A DNA stretch of 24,159 nucleotides from JADJOY01 sp046331705 [NCBI: bacterium] (GTDB lineage: Bacteria; JADJOY01), in NCBI GenBank assembly GCA_046331705.1, contig JAXLQJ010000084.1, forward strand, positions 1 to 24,159, given 5' to 3'. The notes under the pieces were generated by a model, which worked only from the letters and a program-made list of their open reading frames with translations, did not search any database and had not been told where the DNA came from. The number at the start of each line of letters is the position of its first letter. Position 1 is the stretch's first letter. Positions 15,737-23,543 of the stretch are shown here, in pieces. The translations under genes were made by a program, and so were the position numbers.

Positions 15737-16336
15737 TCACTCCGGATCGGCGCCGCAGAGGACGTCGATCGAGATCTCGATGGCGTCGAAGGGTTCGGCG
15801 CGGACCTTGTCGGGGCGGGCGGCGTTCACCGCCACGGTGTAGTGGCCGTTCTCCCAGCGATACACGGTGAGCGTGCCGCGCTCCGGCTCGACCAGCCAGT
15901 AGTGCGGGATCTGGTGGCGCTCGAAGACCTGGAATTTGTGGACGGTGTCGTTGGCGGCGTTGCTCTCGGAGACGATCTCGCAGATCCAGTCGGGGCGCAC
16001 GCGCACGGGCCTGCCGCGGGGCCGCTCGGCGAGGCGGTCGCGCCTGAAGCCGACGACGTCCGGGCGCACCACCTGATGGGGCTCGAGCTCGATGTCGCAC
16101 TCGGTGACGATCCACCAGCCGCCCGGTGCGTCGCCGCCGCCTCCGCCATCGCCGCGTCCGTGGAAATGGAGCCCCACGGTTCGGTCGATGAGGCTCTGCG
16201 CGAGGCTGTGCTCGAAGCTGGGCGCCGCCTTCTCGACGATCACGCCGTCGAGGATCTCGGCGCGCACGTCGTCCGGCAGCTCGAGGAGGTCCTCGAACGT
16301 CGCGAGCCGATCCCGCTTCCGCGCGGTGCTCTCCAT
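15737..16336 (-). CDS. Uma2-family putative nuclease (PD-(D/E)xK fold)
   Basis: Started at ATG 16336 the protein has 199 residues; the frame could extend to 16417, but those codons give a poor N-terminus. Uma2/DUF820 proteins have a restriction-endonuclease-like fold. The expected motifs are present: FEDLLELPDD near the start, RPDVVGF (Asp93), DWICEIVSES (Glu120) and DTVHKFQVFE (Lys134), followed by the typical HYWLVEPERGTLTVYR. All three catalytic positions look intact. A Gly-rich insertion (GRGDGGGGGDAPGG, 60-73) precedes the first motif. The family is abundant in cyanobacteria and GC-rich environmental bacteria, often in many copies, and its biological role is not established. It is convergent with the surface-protein block. 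Confidence 0.88.
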   Translation of the reverse strand: MESTARKRDRLATFEDLLELPDDVRAEILDGVIVEKAAPSFEHSLAQSLIDRTVGLHFHGRGDGGGGGDAPGGWWIVTECDIELEPHQVVRPDVVGFRRDRLAERPRGRPVRVRPDWICEIVSESNAANDTVHKFQVFERHQIPHYWLVEPERGTLTVYRWENGHYTVAVNAARPDKVRAEPFDAIEISIDVLCGADPE

Positions 16337-16405
16337 GGCGTGCCCATCGTAAACCACGCCGCCGGCCGCCGGTACCGGCGAGCGCGGCGCGCGGCGCGTG
16401 TGCGG

Positions 16406-16480
16406 GATTGTTCGCAATCGTCAAACAATGCACCAACGCGCGGGAAGTGCCTTGACTCGCGGGAATCGCGCGGGGTAGAG
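16406..16480 (+). promoter_or_regulatory. Possible promoter and operator region before the CsgG-like gene
   Basis: The 192-bp gap before ATG 16529 is the least GC-rich stretch nearby. It contains GATTG-TTCG-CAATC (16406-16419) nested with ATTGTT...AACAAT (16407-16412 and 16424-16429), a plausible regulator site. Downstream is TTGACT at 16452-16457, matching a -35 box. A weak TAGAGC at 16476 sits 18 bases after it as a possible -10. This fits a sigma70-type promoter for the CsgG/SNase-like/hot-dog trio. It is by-eye evidence only. Confidence 0.4.
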
Positions 16481-16528
16481 CAGCGGCACACGTACGCGTT
16501 CACCGTTTCACATCCAGGCGAGGGGAAC

Positions 16529-17254
16529 ATGATTCGACATCACATTCGGAAGGTCGGAAGTGCCGTGGCGCTGGTCTCGTTGCTGGGCGGGTGCTCGGCC
16601 ATGCAGCCGTCGGACGAGGGCACGATCTCGAAGAGCGCCGACGTCGACTTGCAGCCGATTCCCAAGGTCAGCCCGCCGCACGCTGGCAAGAAGGTCGCCG
16701 CGGTGGCGTTCGTGAACCGTTCGATCTCCCAGTACGCGTTCCTGGGCGACTCGGCGCCCGACTTCCTGGCCGAGTTCCTGCGCGAGGCCGGCTTCCGCGT
16801 GGTCGAGGGCACCGGGGCTCAGCTCGCGGCGGTGAACAAGGAGCTCGAGTACAACACCTCGGGCCTCGTGGATCCGGCGACGGCGGCCACCCTCGGCAAG
16901 CAGCTCGGCACCGACTACGTGTTCGTGGGCTCGGTGACGGACTACGAGGAAGTGAAGGCCAAGGGCGGCGGCGGTCTCAACGTGATGGGCTGGGGCCTCG
17001 GCTCGGGCTCGGGTGGCATCACCTACAACATTCAGGTGTCCGGCCGGCTCGTGGACATCCGCACCCGCGAGATCCTCGCGTCGAAGAGCACCTCGTTCAA
17101 GAAGACCTTCAACGTGAAGGGCGGCAGCATCGAGACGCCGTGGGGCGGCGCCAACATGGACCAGGAGGTCGAGGTCTCGAACCAGACCGGCGGCAAGGTC
17201 CTGCAGGTGTGCCTGAACCGGCTCATGATCGAGATCGTCGGTCAGCTCAAGTGA
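16529..17254 (+). CDS. CsgG-family outer-membrane lipoprotein
   Basis: ATG 16529 is preceded by GAGGGG and gives 241 residues. A lipoprotein signal (MIRHHIRKVGSAVALVSLLGGC) places the lipidated cysteine at Cys22. Residues ~50-240 match the CsgG fold: KKVAAVAFVNRS, a FLAEFLREAGFRVVEG strand-helix, DPATAATLGKQLGTDYVFVGSVTDYE, and GRLVDIRTREILASKSTS. CsgG forms the curli export pore in Enterobacteria, but most CsgG-family lipoproteins in other phyla have no curli genes beside them, and none is seen here. A role in outer-membrane assembly or secretion is inferred. The stop overlaps the next start (GTGA at 17251), indicating translational coupling. Confidence 0.88.
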   Translation: MIRHHIRKVGSAVALVSLLGGCSAMQPSDEGTISKSADVDLQPIPKVSPPHAGKKVAAVAFVNRSISQYAFLGDSAPDFLAEFLREAGFRVVEGTGAQLAAVNKELEYNTSGLVDPATAATLGKQLGTDYVFVGSVTDYEEVKAKGGGGLNVMGWGLGSGSGGITYNIQVSGRLVDIRTREILASKSTSFKKTFNVKGGSIETPWGGANMDQEVEVSNQTGGKVLQVCLNRLMIEIVGQLK

Positions 17255-17991
17255 ATCGCGTTCGTTCCTTCCCTACGTTCGTCACGCGGCGGTCCGCCTT
17301 CGCGGCCGCCGCGTTCGTCCTGTCGGGCGTCGGCGTGGAGCGCGCGTTCGCGCAGGTGCCGTACGGCTCGCCGAGCAACTCGGTCAGCTCCACCCGGGTT
17401 CAGCCCAACTCGACCTTCACCACCACGGTGCAGCACGTGATGCCGAACGGCACGATCGTCCTCGGCAACGGCCTCACGGTGACCCTGGGCGGCATGTCGC
17501 CCTTCGGCGGCGGCAGCTGGGGTTCCACGGGTGTCCAGGGCGGCTCGGACTTCGCCGGCTATCTGTCTCCGATGCTGATGGGCCAGTCGGTGCGCGTGAC
17601 GACGTTGCCCGTCGGCCAGGACCAGCCGGCGAGCGGTCCCGTGCCTGTGCTCATGTACTACGGCAGCGGTTACGACTCGCTGGTGAATCAAGCGGTGGTG
17701 CAGCGCGGTCTCGCTCGTTATCAGGGCCAGTATTTCCAAGCGGCGCCGGACGTCCGCGAGCAGATGCGGCAAGCCGAGATCGACGCCAAGAACCGGGCAT
17801 CCGGCATGTGGTCGGGCACCGGCAGCGGCACCACGCTCGAGACGCTGCCGCCCAGCGAGCAGCGCAAGCGCATCGAAGAGCACAACAAGCGCGTCGAGGC
17901 AGCGCAGAAGAAGGCCGCCGCCGAGGCCGCTGAGGCGGCGCCTCCCGCAGCGCCGACGGCGCCGGAGGCGCCCGCCGCGCCCGAACGATGA
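17251..17991 (+). CDS. Exported SNase-like (OB-fold) protein lacking nuclease residues
   Basis: GTG 17251 overlaps the upstream TGA (GTGA), giving 246 residues. A signal peptide with a twin-arginine-like TRRSAFAAAAFVL core ends near AFAQ (31-35). Residues about 57-188 follow the thermonuclease outline: an opening strand with GTIVLGNGLTVTLGGM, a helix after FAGYLSPMLMGQSVRV, and NQAVVQRGLARYQG..., then RASGMWSG like the terminal GLW motif. The Arg and Glu residues that make staphylococcal nuclease active are not evident, so it may be a binding protein of this fold. The C-terminus is Ala/Pro-rich with a basic coiled segment. It is followed at once by the hot-dog gene (ATGA overlap). SNase-like assignment is moderate; function is unknown. 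Confidence 0.75.
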   Translation: MNRVRSFPTFVTRRSAFAAAAFVLSGVGVERAFAQVPYGSPSNSVSSTRVQPNSTFTTTVQHVMPNGTIVLGNGLTVTLGGMSPFGGGSWGSTGVQGGSDFAGYLSPMLMGQSVRVTTLPVGQDQPASGPVPVLMYYGSGYDSLVNQAVVQRGLARYQGQYFQAAPDVREQMRQAEIDAKNRASGMWSGTGSGTTLETLPPSEQRKRIEEHNKRVEAAQKKAAAEAAEAAPPAAPTAPEAPAAPER

Positions 17992-18467
17992 GCGGGCAGC
18001 GCGAGATCCCACGGGAAGAGCTCGATCCCCTCGGCCAATCGCCGATTCTCTTCGACGCCCTCGTCCGGGAAGACCTGGACGGGGGCGTCTTCGTATTCCG
18101 CAAGCGCATCACGCTCGACGATCCCGGCGTGGCGGATCAGCGCACCACGCCGCGCTGGCCGCACCATCTCCCCGGTGAGCTGGTGATCGGTTTCACGGGG
18201 CAGGCGGGGACGATCGCGCTGCACCGCAAGGGGCTGATCGAGGTGGGCTGGCGCGGCCACGGCGTGCGCATCAACGACGCGCGCTTCTCGGCCTCGGTGC
18301 TGATCGGGGAGACGGTCTACGTGCAGGCGCGGCTCAAGCGCGCGCGCAAGCTCGGCGGAAGCATTCACGTGCGATTCGCGTTTCGCATGTGGAAGCACGG
18401 CGAGGATGGTGCCGAGATCGAGACCTACGCGAGCGAGCAGGACGCGATCTTCTTTCCGGGAGAGTGA
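17988..18467 (+). CDS. Hot-dog-fold protein, possible acyl-CoA thioesterase or MaoC-like
   Basis: ATG 17988 overlaps the upstream stop as ATGA, giving 159 residues. The pattern FVFRKRITLDDPG, INDARFSASVLIGETVYVQARLKRARKLGGSIHVRFAFRMWK and EQDAIFF is that of a hot-dog fold, with the long beta strands shared by MaoC dehydratases and acyl-ACP/CoA thioesterases. A catalytic Asp/His or Glu pair cannot be assigned by eye, so the reaction is open. There is no signal peptide, so it is cytoplasmic, unlike its two coupled upstream partners. Its stop is followed at once by a perfect 11-bp hairpin. Confidence 0.7.
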   Translation: MSGQREIPREELDPLGQSPILFDALVREDLDGGVFVFRKRITLDDPGVADQRTTPRWPHHLPGELVIGFTGQAGTIALHRKGLIEVGWRGHGVRINDARFSASVLIGETVYVQARLKRARKLGGSIHVRFAFRMWKHGEDGAEIETYASEQDAIFFPGE

Positions 18468-18468
18468 G

Positions 18469-18493
18469 CGCGCGCGTCGTGGCGACGCGCGCG
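18469..18493 (+). terminator. Perfect 11-bp hairpin after the hot-dog gene
   Basis: Bases 18469-18479 pair fully with 18483-18493 (CGCGCGCGTCG / CGACGCGCGCG, loop TGG), starting two bases after the TGA at 18465-18467. It very likely ends or stabilises the CsgG-SNase-like-hot-dog transcript. No T-tract follows, as is often the case in GC-rich bacteria. Confidence 0.6.
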
Positions 18494-18526
18494 GCGAGGT
18501 GCGTTCGCGTTGGGGCGGGGGAATCC

Positions 18527-19624
18527 GTGAGCATTCGAGCGCAGGACGTCCGAGTCGTGGTGGGTTTCGCCCTGGTCCTCGGGGGGATGGCGCTGGTCTC
18601 CGGTTGCACGCCCATCTCGCCGCTCGCGGTCACGCCGCCGGCGGCGCCGGAGCTCACCGGCGTGCTCGCGCCGAACGAGGAGCTGGCGCGGGTCGAGAAG
18701 CTCGCGCTCGACGGCGCCAGGGGCCCGGAGGAGACGGCGTTCGATGCCCAGGGGCGCGTCTACACGGGCACCATCGACGGTCGCATCCTGCGGCTCACTC
18801 CGAGTGCTTCCGGTGGAGCTGCCGCGGTCGAGACGCTCGCCAACACCGGCGGCCGCCCGCTCGGGCTGATGCACGACGCCGGAGGGCGGTTGATCGTGTG
18901 CGATGCGGTGAAAGGGCTGCTGGCCATCGACCCGGCGGGAACGATCCAGACGCTCACGGCGGAGGCGGACGGCGTCCCGTACAAGTTCACCGACGCCCTC
19001 GACATCGGCGCGGACGGATCGATCTATTTCTCGGACGCCAGCTCCAAATGGGGCGTCCACGACTTCATGCTCGATTACCTGGAAGGGCGGCCGTTGGGAC
19101 GCCTCATCCGCTACTCGCCGCAGACCGGCCAGGCGGAGGTGCTCGCCAAGGATCTCTACTTCGCGAACGGTGTCGCGCTCTCCGCGCAAGGCGACTTCGT
19201 GCTCGTGAACGAGACCTGGGCGTACCGCGTGCGGCGGTACTGGCTGAGCGGCCCCAAGGCCGGCACGCTCGAGCCCTTCGTGGAGAATCTTCCCGGCTTT
19301 CCCGACGGGATCTCGCGCAGCCCGCGCGGCACCTTCTGGGTGGCGCTCTTCACCGTGCGCGATCCGCTCGGGGATTGGCTCGCGCCGCATCCCACGCTCA
19401 AGTGGATCGTCGCCAATCTGCCCAAGTTCCTGATGCCGGGGCCGAAGCCCTATGGCTTCACCGTCGAGGTCGACGCCGACGGCAAGATCCTGCGCAGCCT
19501 TCACGATCCGTCGGGTGAGCACATCCAGCACGTGAGCAGCGTCCACGAGGACCACGGCGCGCTCTATCTCGGCACCCTCGACGGGCCGCACATCGGCCGC
19601 TTGCCGCTCGCCAACCCCGGCTGA
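18527..19624 (+). CDS. Strictosidine-synthase/SMP-30-like beta-propeller lipoprotein
   Basis: GTG 18527 is preceded by GGGGGA and gives 365 residues. The N-terminus has a lipoprotein signal with VSGC and lipid-acceptor Cys27. The rest matches the plant strictosidine-synthase-like/APMAP family of six-bladed propellers: RPLGLMHDAGGRLIVCDAVKGLLAID, SIYFSDASSKWG, GRLIRYSPQTG, YFANGVALS, VNETWAYRVRRYWL, LPGFPDGISRS and the terminal EDHGALYLGTLDGPHIGRLPL. Family members act as hydrolases (lactonase/arylesterase) or are non-enzymatic; the reaction here is unknown. It lies 53 bp upstream of the amine oxidase gene and both products are exported. They may share a pathway, but that is an inference. Confidence 0.9.
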   Translation: MSIRAQDVRVVVGFALVLGGMALVSGCTPISPLAVTPPAAPELTGVLAPNEELARVEKLALDGARGPEETAFDAQGRVYTGTIDGRILRLTPSASGGAAAVETLANTGGRPLGLMHDAGGRLIVCDAVKGLLAIDPAGTIQTLTAEADGVPYKFTDALDIGADGSIYFSDASSKWGVHDFMLDYLEGRPLGRLIRYSPQTGQAEVLAKDLYFANGVALSAQGDFVLVNETWAYRVRRYWLSGPKAGTLEPFVENLPGFPDGISRSPRGTFWVALFTVRDPLGDWLAPHPTLKWIVANLPKFLMPGPKPYGFTVEVDADGKILRSLHDPSGEHIQHVSSVHEDHGALYLGTLDGPHIGRLPLANPG

Positions 19625-19677
19625 TCGGCAGTCGGGTTCGTCGTCATCACGCATCTCCATTCCGCGAAAGGACCGCA

Positions 19678-21210
19678 ATGCGCGACGCAATTCTGAGACG
19701 TGATTTTCTGCGCCTGGCCTCGGCGGCCGGCGCGGGGCTGTGGTTGGGCGGCTGTGGCAACGACCAATCGAACGGTGGCTCGGGCAACGCAGAGGTGGTC
19801 GTGCTCGGCGCAGGGATGGCCGGGCTCACGGCGGCATTCGAGCTGGTGAAGGCGGGTCACCGCGTGCTGGTCCTGGAGGCGCAGGAGCGGGTGGGCGGGC
19901 GCGTGCTCACCTCGCGCGGCTTTCCGGGAGGTGCGTACGGCGAGCTCGGAGCGACGCGGATCCCCGACGTGCACGAGCAGACGCTCGGCTACGTCGACGA
20001 GCTCGGGCTGACGCTCGAGGAATTCGATTCCGGCGACCCGCTCTACTACTTGAAGGGCAACCGCTTCGTGCACCACGACGGCGATGCCTACCCGCTCGAC
20101 CTCCTGCCCCTCGAGCAGGAAAAGGGTCTGGGGATGTGGGAGGACTACATCGCCGCGTATTTCGACGCATTCGGCAACGTGCGGGACGGGAGCTTTCCCG
20201 CGCCCGGCGCGATCGCCGCGTTCGACGAGCTGGTGTACGTCGACTTCCTGCGTCGAAACGGCGCCAGCGAGGATTGGCTCCGGCTCTACGGCGCGGATCA
20301 GGGCTCGGAGATCGCGAAGATCGGCACGCTGGCGTGGATGGTGCTCGAGGTCGCCGATCAGCTGTGGGACAAGACCTTCCACATCCAGGGCGGCAACGAT
20401 CGTCTGCCGGAGGCGCTCGCCGCACGGCTCGGCGATCGCATCCAGCTCGGCGCCGCGGTGCAGGCGATCGAGAACGGCGTGGATTCGGTGTCCGTCGTCT
20501 ACACGCAAGGCGGGAAGACGCGCCGTGTCGCCGCGGATCAGGTGGTGTGCACGCTGCCGTTCTCGATCCTGCGCGACATCCCGGTCACGCCGGGATTCTC
20601 CGCCGACAAGCAGCGGGTGATCGACGAGCTCTACATGATGCCGGCGTCGCGCGCCTGCTTGTCGACGCGAACGCGATTCTGGAAGGACGAGGGAATCGGC
20701 GGCCTCAAGATCGCCAAGACCGACTCGCCCATCGAGCGGCTGTGGGATCTGGGCTCGGCGGTGGGCGGCGAGACCGGCATGATCCAGGCCTACATGCAGT
20801 ACCAGAACGCCGAAGCCTTCGCGGCGGTCGCGCCGGCCGAGCGCCAGGAATACGCGCTCTCCCAGATCGAGGCGTTCTTCCCGCAGATTCGCGACGAGCT
20901 CACCGGCTACAGCGAGCACGTCTGGGGCGAGGACCCGTTCGTGAAGGGGGCGTGGACGGATTTGCTGCCCGGTCAGGCCGGTTTCTTCTCGATCCTCGGC
21001 GCCCCGGAAGGGCGCGTGCATTTCGCCGGCGAGCACACCTCGGTGTGGGCCGGGTGGATCCAGGGTGCGATCGAGTCCGGGAAGCGCGCCGCTCACGAGA
21101 TCGACTCTTCGATCTCGTTCCCCTATCCGCTCATCGATACGTCAGGCGGTGCTGCTCGTGCGATCGCGCGCGCCGCGCGACGACCCACGTACAAGTCCTG
21201 GACCCGCTGA
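19678..21210 (+). CDS. Tat-exported flavin-dependent amine oxidase (MAO family), putative lipoprotein
   Basis: ATG 19678 has GAAAGGA upstream and gives 510 residues. LRRDFLR (6-12) fits the Tat motif, followed by a hydrophobic core and LGGC, so a lipidated Tat substrate at Cys26 is likely. The flavin motif VVVLGAGMAGL (40-50), the acidic LVLEAQERVGGR (64-75) and ATRIPDVHEQT lie at the start. The C-terminal FAGEHTSVWAGWIQGAIESGKRAA (from about 448) is the second FAD motif of the monoamine-oxidase family. Substrates include amines, amino acids and polyamines in relatives; the substrate here is unknown. The C-terminal ~40 residues are an Arg/Ala-rich tail. Confidence 0.93.
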   Translation: MRDAILRRDFLRLASAAGAGLWLGGCGNDQSNGGSGNAEVVVLGAGMAGLTAAFELVKAGHRVLVLEAQERVGGRVLTSRGFPGGAYGELGATRIPDVHEQTLGYVDELGLTLEEFDSGDPLYYLKGNRFVHHDGDAYPLDLLPLEQEKGLGMWEDYIAAYFDAFGNVRDGSFPAPGAIAAFDELVYVDFLRRNGASEDWLRLYGADQGSEIAKIGTLAWMVLEVADQLWDKTFHIQGGNDRLPEALAARLGDRIQLGAAVQAIENGVDSVSVVYTQGGKTRRVAADQVVCTLPFSILRDIPVTPGFSADKQRVIDELYMMPASRACLSTRTRFWKDEGIGGLKIAKTDSPIERLWDLGSAVGGETGMIQAYMQYQNAEAFAAVAPAERQEYALSQIEAFFPQIRDELTGYSEHVWGEDPFVKGAWTDLLPGQAGFFSILGAPEGRVHFAGEHTSVWAGWIQGAIESGKRAAHEIDSSISFPYPLIDTSGGAARAIARAARRPTYKSWTR

Positions 21211-21218
21211 GCGGGTCC
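21200..21218 (+). terminator. Hairpin whose loop is the amine oxidase stop codon
   Basis: Bases 21200-21207 (GGACCCGC) pair with 21211-21218 (GCGGGTCC), and the three-base loop 21208-21210 is the TGA stop. Together with the following larger hairpin it marks the end of the amine oxidase transcript. No T-tract is present. Confidence 0.5.
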
Positions 21219-21222
21219 GCGC

Positions 21223-21265
21223 GCGCTCCCCTGCCGCGGCCTCGGCTGCCGCGGCGTGGGAGCGC
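21223..21265. terminator. Large two-tier hairpin between convergent genes
   Basis: The outer stem pairs 21223-21230 with 21258-21265 (GCGCTCCC / GGGAGCGC). After a 2x2 internal loop, the inner stem pairs 21233-21240 with 21248-21255 (GCCGCGGC repeated), with a 7-nt loop. It lies between the plus-strand amine oxidase (stop 21210) and the minus-strand NTF2-like gene (stop 21276). A bidirectional terminator is the likeliest reading. Confidence 0.65.
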
Positions 21266-21275
21266 CGCTCGCCGA

Positions 21276-21665
21276 TCACGGCGCGGTGAGCTTCGGTATC
21301 ACCGCCGCCGGATCCCAGAACGCGCGCAGCGAGGCGATCCTCCCGGCCGCGTCGAGAACCACGACGTCGATGCCGTCGAAGCTCACGTCCACGCCGTTCT
21401 TGCCCCGGCCCTTCGCTTCCCACACCAGCCCGATCTCGTCGCCGCACGCGTGGACCCGCGTGGGGCGAAGCTCGATCGACGCGAGCATCCCGCCGAGCTG
21501 GGTCAGAAAGACTTCGACCTCCGCCGGGCCGCGCCGCACTCCGCCGCCCACGGGATCCTCCTGGAGCCCGTCCGGGGCGAAACAACTCGCGACGCCGTGG
21601 AAGTCGAGGCGGCACAGGCTGTCGAAATACGTTCGTAGCGTCGGGTGTAGCGTGGCATCCGTCAT
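21276..21665 (-). CDS. SnoaL/NTF2-like protein
   Basis: ATG 21665 has GAGAGGAG upstream on the minus strand and gives 129 residues. It has a cone-shaped NTF2/SnoaL pattern: an N-terminal helix (LHPTLRTYFDSLCRLDFHGVASCFAPDGL), a G-G turn with VRRGPAEVEVFL, strands with IGLVWEAKGRGKNG, and a terminal FDGIDVVVLDAAGRIASLRAFWDP. Members include polyketide cyclases, ketosteroid isomerases and binding proteins, so no reaction can be assigned. It is on the minus strand, 89 bp downstream of the crotonase gene, and may share its transcript. Confidence 0.88.
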   Translation of the reverse strand: MTDATLHPTLRTYFDSLCRLDFHGVASCFAPDGLQEDPVGGGVRRGPAEVEVFLTQLGGMLASIELRPTRVHACGDEIGLVWEAKGRGKNGVDVSFDGIDVVVLDAAGRIASLRAFWDPAAVIPKLTAP

Positions 21666-21754
21666 CGCGAGGCTCCTCTCGGTCGATCGTGTCGCCCCCT
21701 TCTACGCGCGTCGCCTTGCGCTGGATTTCCCGTGCGCCTGCGGCGCCGCCGCGC

Positions 21755-22687
21755 TCACCCCTTGAAGGTCGAGGGGCCGGGATCGCCGAAGGGCTCGTCG
21801 CGCTCGCGCACGGCCTGCCGGAAGCCGACCTCGGCGGCGCGCTGCTGGAAGGCGTAGCCCTCGCGGGTGTGGCGCGCCGCGCCGTCGAAGACCGTCCCCA
21901 GGATCTGCGTGGTGTGAAGCCCCTGCTGCATCACGGTCTGGTTGAGGACGAGCTTCATCATGACGAGCTGGTTGATGGGCATGCGGGCGATCCGCTGAAG
22001 CAGGACCTCGAAGCGCTCGTCGAGCTTCTCGGGCGGGGGCGCTTCGATGGCGAGCCCCCATTCGTGCGCCTCGCGACCCGAGAGGCAATCGCCGGTGAAG
22101 AGCAGGCGCTTGGCCTTCTCGATGCCGATGCGGTGAACCCACACCATGGTCGTCGGCACTCCCCAGACCCGCGCCGGCGGATAGCCGATCTTGGCGTCCT
22201 CGGCGATCACCAGCAGATCCGAGCACAGCGCCATGTCCGTTCCGCCCGCGACACAGAAGCCGTGGACCTTGCAGACCACGGGCTTGTCCGAGTGGAAGAG
22301 GCTCATGAAGCCGCGCACGTTGCGGCTCATCATCTGGTAGTCGACCACCGGGTCCCAGGTGTCGCCGGGCACGTGATTGGCGGCCTGCACCAGCGGGTCC
22401 ATGGGCGATCCGGCGGGCCAGAAGCTCACCTCGCGATCGCCGGTGAGCATCTTCTCCGCGGACGCCACCAGGTCGTAGCCGCCGCAGAAGCCCTTGCCGT
22501 TGCCGGCGAGCGCGATCACGTGGACGTGGGGATCGAGGTTGGCGCGCTCGACCGCCGCGGCGAGCTCGCGCGGCATGTCGAAGGTGATGCCGTTGCCGCG
22601 CTCGGGCCGGTCGAGGGTGATGCGCGCGATCCGTCCGTCGCGTGCGTACGTGAGCGTCTCGAAGCGATCGTCTGCGTCCGTGGCCAT
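21755..22687 (-). CDS. Crotonase/enoyl-CoA hydratase superfamily protein
   Basis: ATG 22687 has GGAGGAGG 4 bases upstream on the minus strand and gives 310 residues; the frame continues seven codons further. The fold motifs are ARITLDRPERGNGIT, the oxyanion-hole region ALAGNGKGFCGGYDL (59-73), and KVHGFCVAGGTDMALCSDLL (140-159). A longer segment (74-120) is inserted after the first oxyanion loop, as in actinobacterial crotonases of this type. The positions where E. coli-type hydratases carry the catalytic glutamates read PPAR (170-173) and TT (179-180), so a plain hydratase activity is doubtful. It is probably a CoA-thioester enzyme with a different or unknown reaction. Confidence 0.87.
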   Translation of the reverse strand: MATDADDRFETLTYARDGRIARITLDRPERGNGITFDMPRELAAAVERANLDPHVHVIALAGNGKGFCGGYDLVASAEKMLTGDREVSFWPAGSPMDPLVQAANHVPGDTWDPVVDYQMMSRNVRGFMSLFHSDKPVVCKVHGFCVAGGTDMALCSDLLVIAEDAKIGYPPARVWGVPTTMVWVHRIGIEKAKRLLFTGDCLSGREAHEWGLAIEAPPPEKLDERFEVLLQRIARMPINQLVMMKLVLNQTVMQQGLHTTQILGTVFDGAARHTREGYAFQQRAAEVGFRQAVRERDEPFGDPGPSTFKG

Positions 22688-22824
22688 GGCGCCTCCTCCG
22701 CGCGCCAATCTGGAGAGCGGGTCGGGCGCTTGTCGACCGCGGCGGCGTCGTCCTTCGAGTGGATGGTTGAGCGTGGGGAGCGGAGCTATCGTCGCTTCCG
22801 CCCGCCGCGCCGTGAGCCGTCCCG

Positions 22825-23448
22825 ATGAGCGCCCTCGCCATTCGCACGATCCTGACGCTCTTCGTGGTGCTCAATCCGGTGGGGTTGGCGCCGGTCTTCG
22901 TGGGGCTGGCGGGCTCGCGACCGGCTCGCGAGCAGGAGCGAATCGCGCGCAAGGCGGTGTTCGTCGCCGGCGGCGTGCTGATCTCGTTCTGGCTCGGCGG
23001 CTCGTGGTTGCTCGGCAAGCTCGGCATCACCCTCGACGCGTTCCGGTGCGCCGGCGGTCTGCTGCTCTTCCGCATCGCCGTGGGCATGCTCTTCGCGAAA
23101 GAGGAGCGGCGCACCGACGAGGAAGAGGAGGAAGCGCGGCTGCGCTCGGACATCGCCGTCTTCCCGCTCGGCATCCCGCTCATCGCCGGTCCGGGCGCGG
23201 TGGCGAGTGTCATGATTCTCTCGGGCGAGGCGTCTCAGTTCCGGTGGGGAACCCTGATCGTGCCGATCGCGGTGGCGCTGGTGCTGACCCTCAACTACTG
23301 GAGCCTCCGGATCTCCGGCTGGGTCACCGAGCTGATGGGGAAGACCGGCGTCAACGTCATCACCCGCGTCCTGGGCCTTCTGCTCGCGGCGCTCGCGGTC
23401 CAATACGTCGCCGACGGCGCCCGCCCGCTCTTGCACTTGTCCGGGTGA
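22825..23448 (+). CDS. MarC family integral membrane protein
   Basis: This 207-residue protein has about six hydrophobic segments. The hallmarks are NPVGLAPVFVGL (17-28), FRCAGGLLLFRIAVGMLF, the cytoplasmic acidic run DEEEEEARLRSD, and IAVFPLGIPLIAGPGAVASVMIL. The C-terminus has TGVNVITRVLGLLLAALAVQYVADG, as in the family. MarC was once linked to antibiotic resistance in E. coli, but later work did not support that; the function is unknown. It is divergent from the crotonase gene, and its 3' end is 95 bp from the ClpP-like gene. Confidence 0.92.
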   Translation: MSALAIRTILTLFVVLNPVGLAPVFVGLAGSRPAREQERIARKAVFVAGGVLISFWLGGSWLLGKLGITLDAFRCAGGLLLFRIAVGMLFAKEERRTDEEEEEARLRSDIAVFPLGIPLIAGPGAVASVMILSGEASQFRWGTLIVPIAVALVLTLNYWSLRISGWVTELMGKTGVNVITRVLGLLLAALAVQYVADGARPLLHLSG

Positions 23449-23543
23449 ACGTGAGCCCGGGGCGTGGCGCTCGCTGGGCGAAACCATCGACGCCTGCGGG
23501 ACGGCGGTAGACTCGCGGACGCGAGCTCGCGGAGGAGGCGATC

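Noticed and set aside
16336-16417. Longer N-terminus for the Uma2-like protein
   Set aside because: The extra residues are Pro/Arg-rich and unlike the family's usual start. The ATG at 16336 gives a natural N-terminus.
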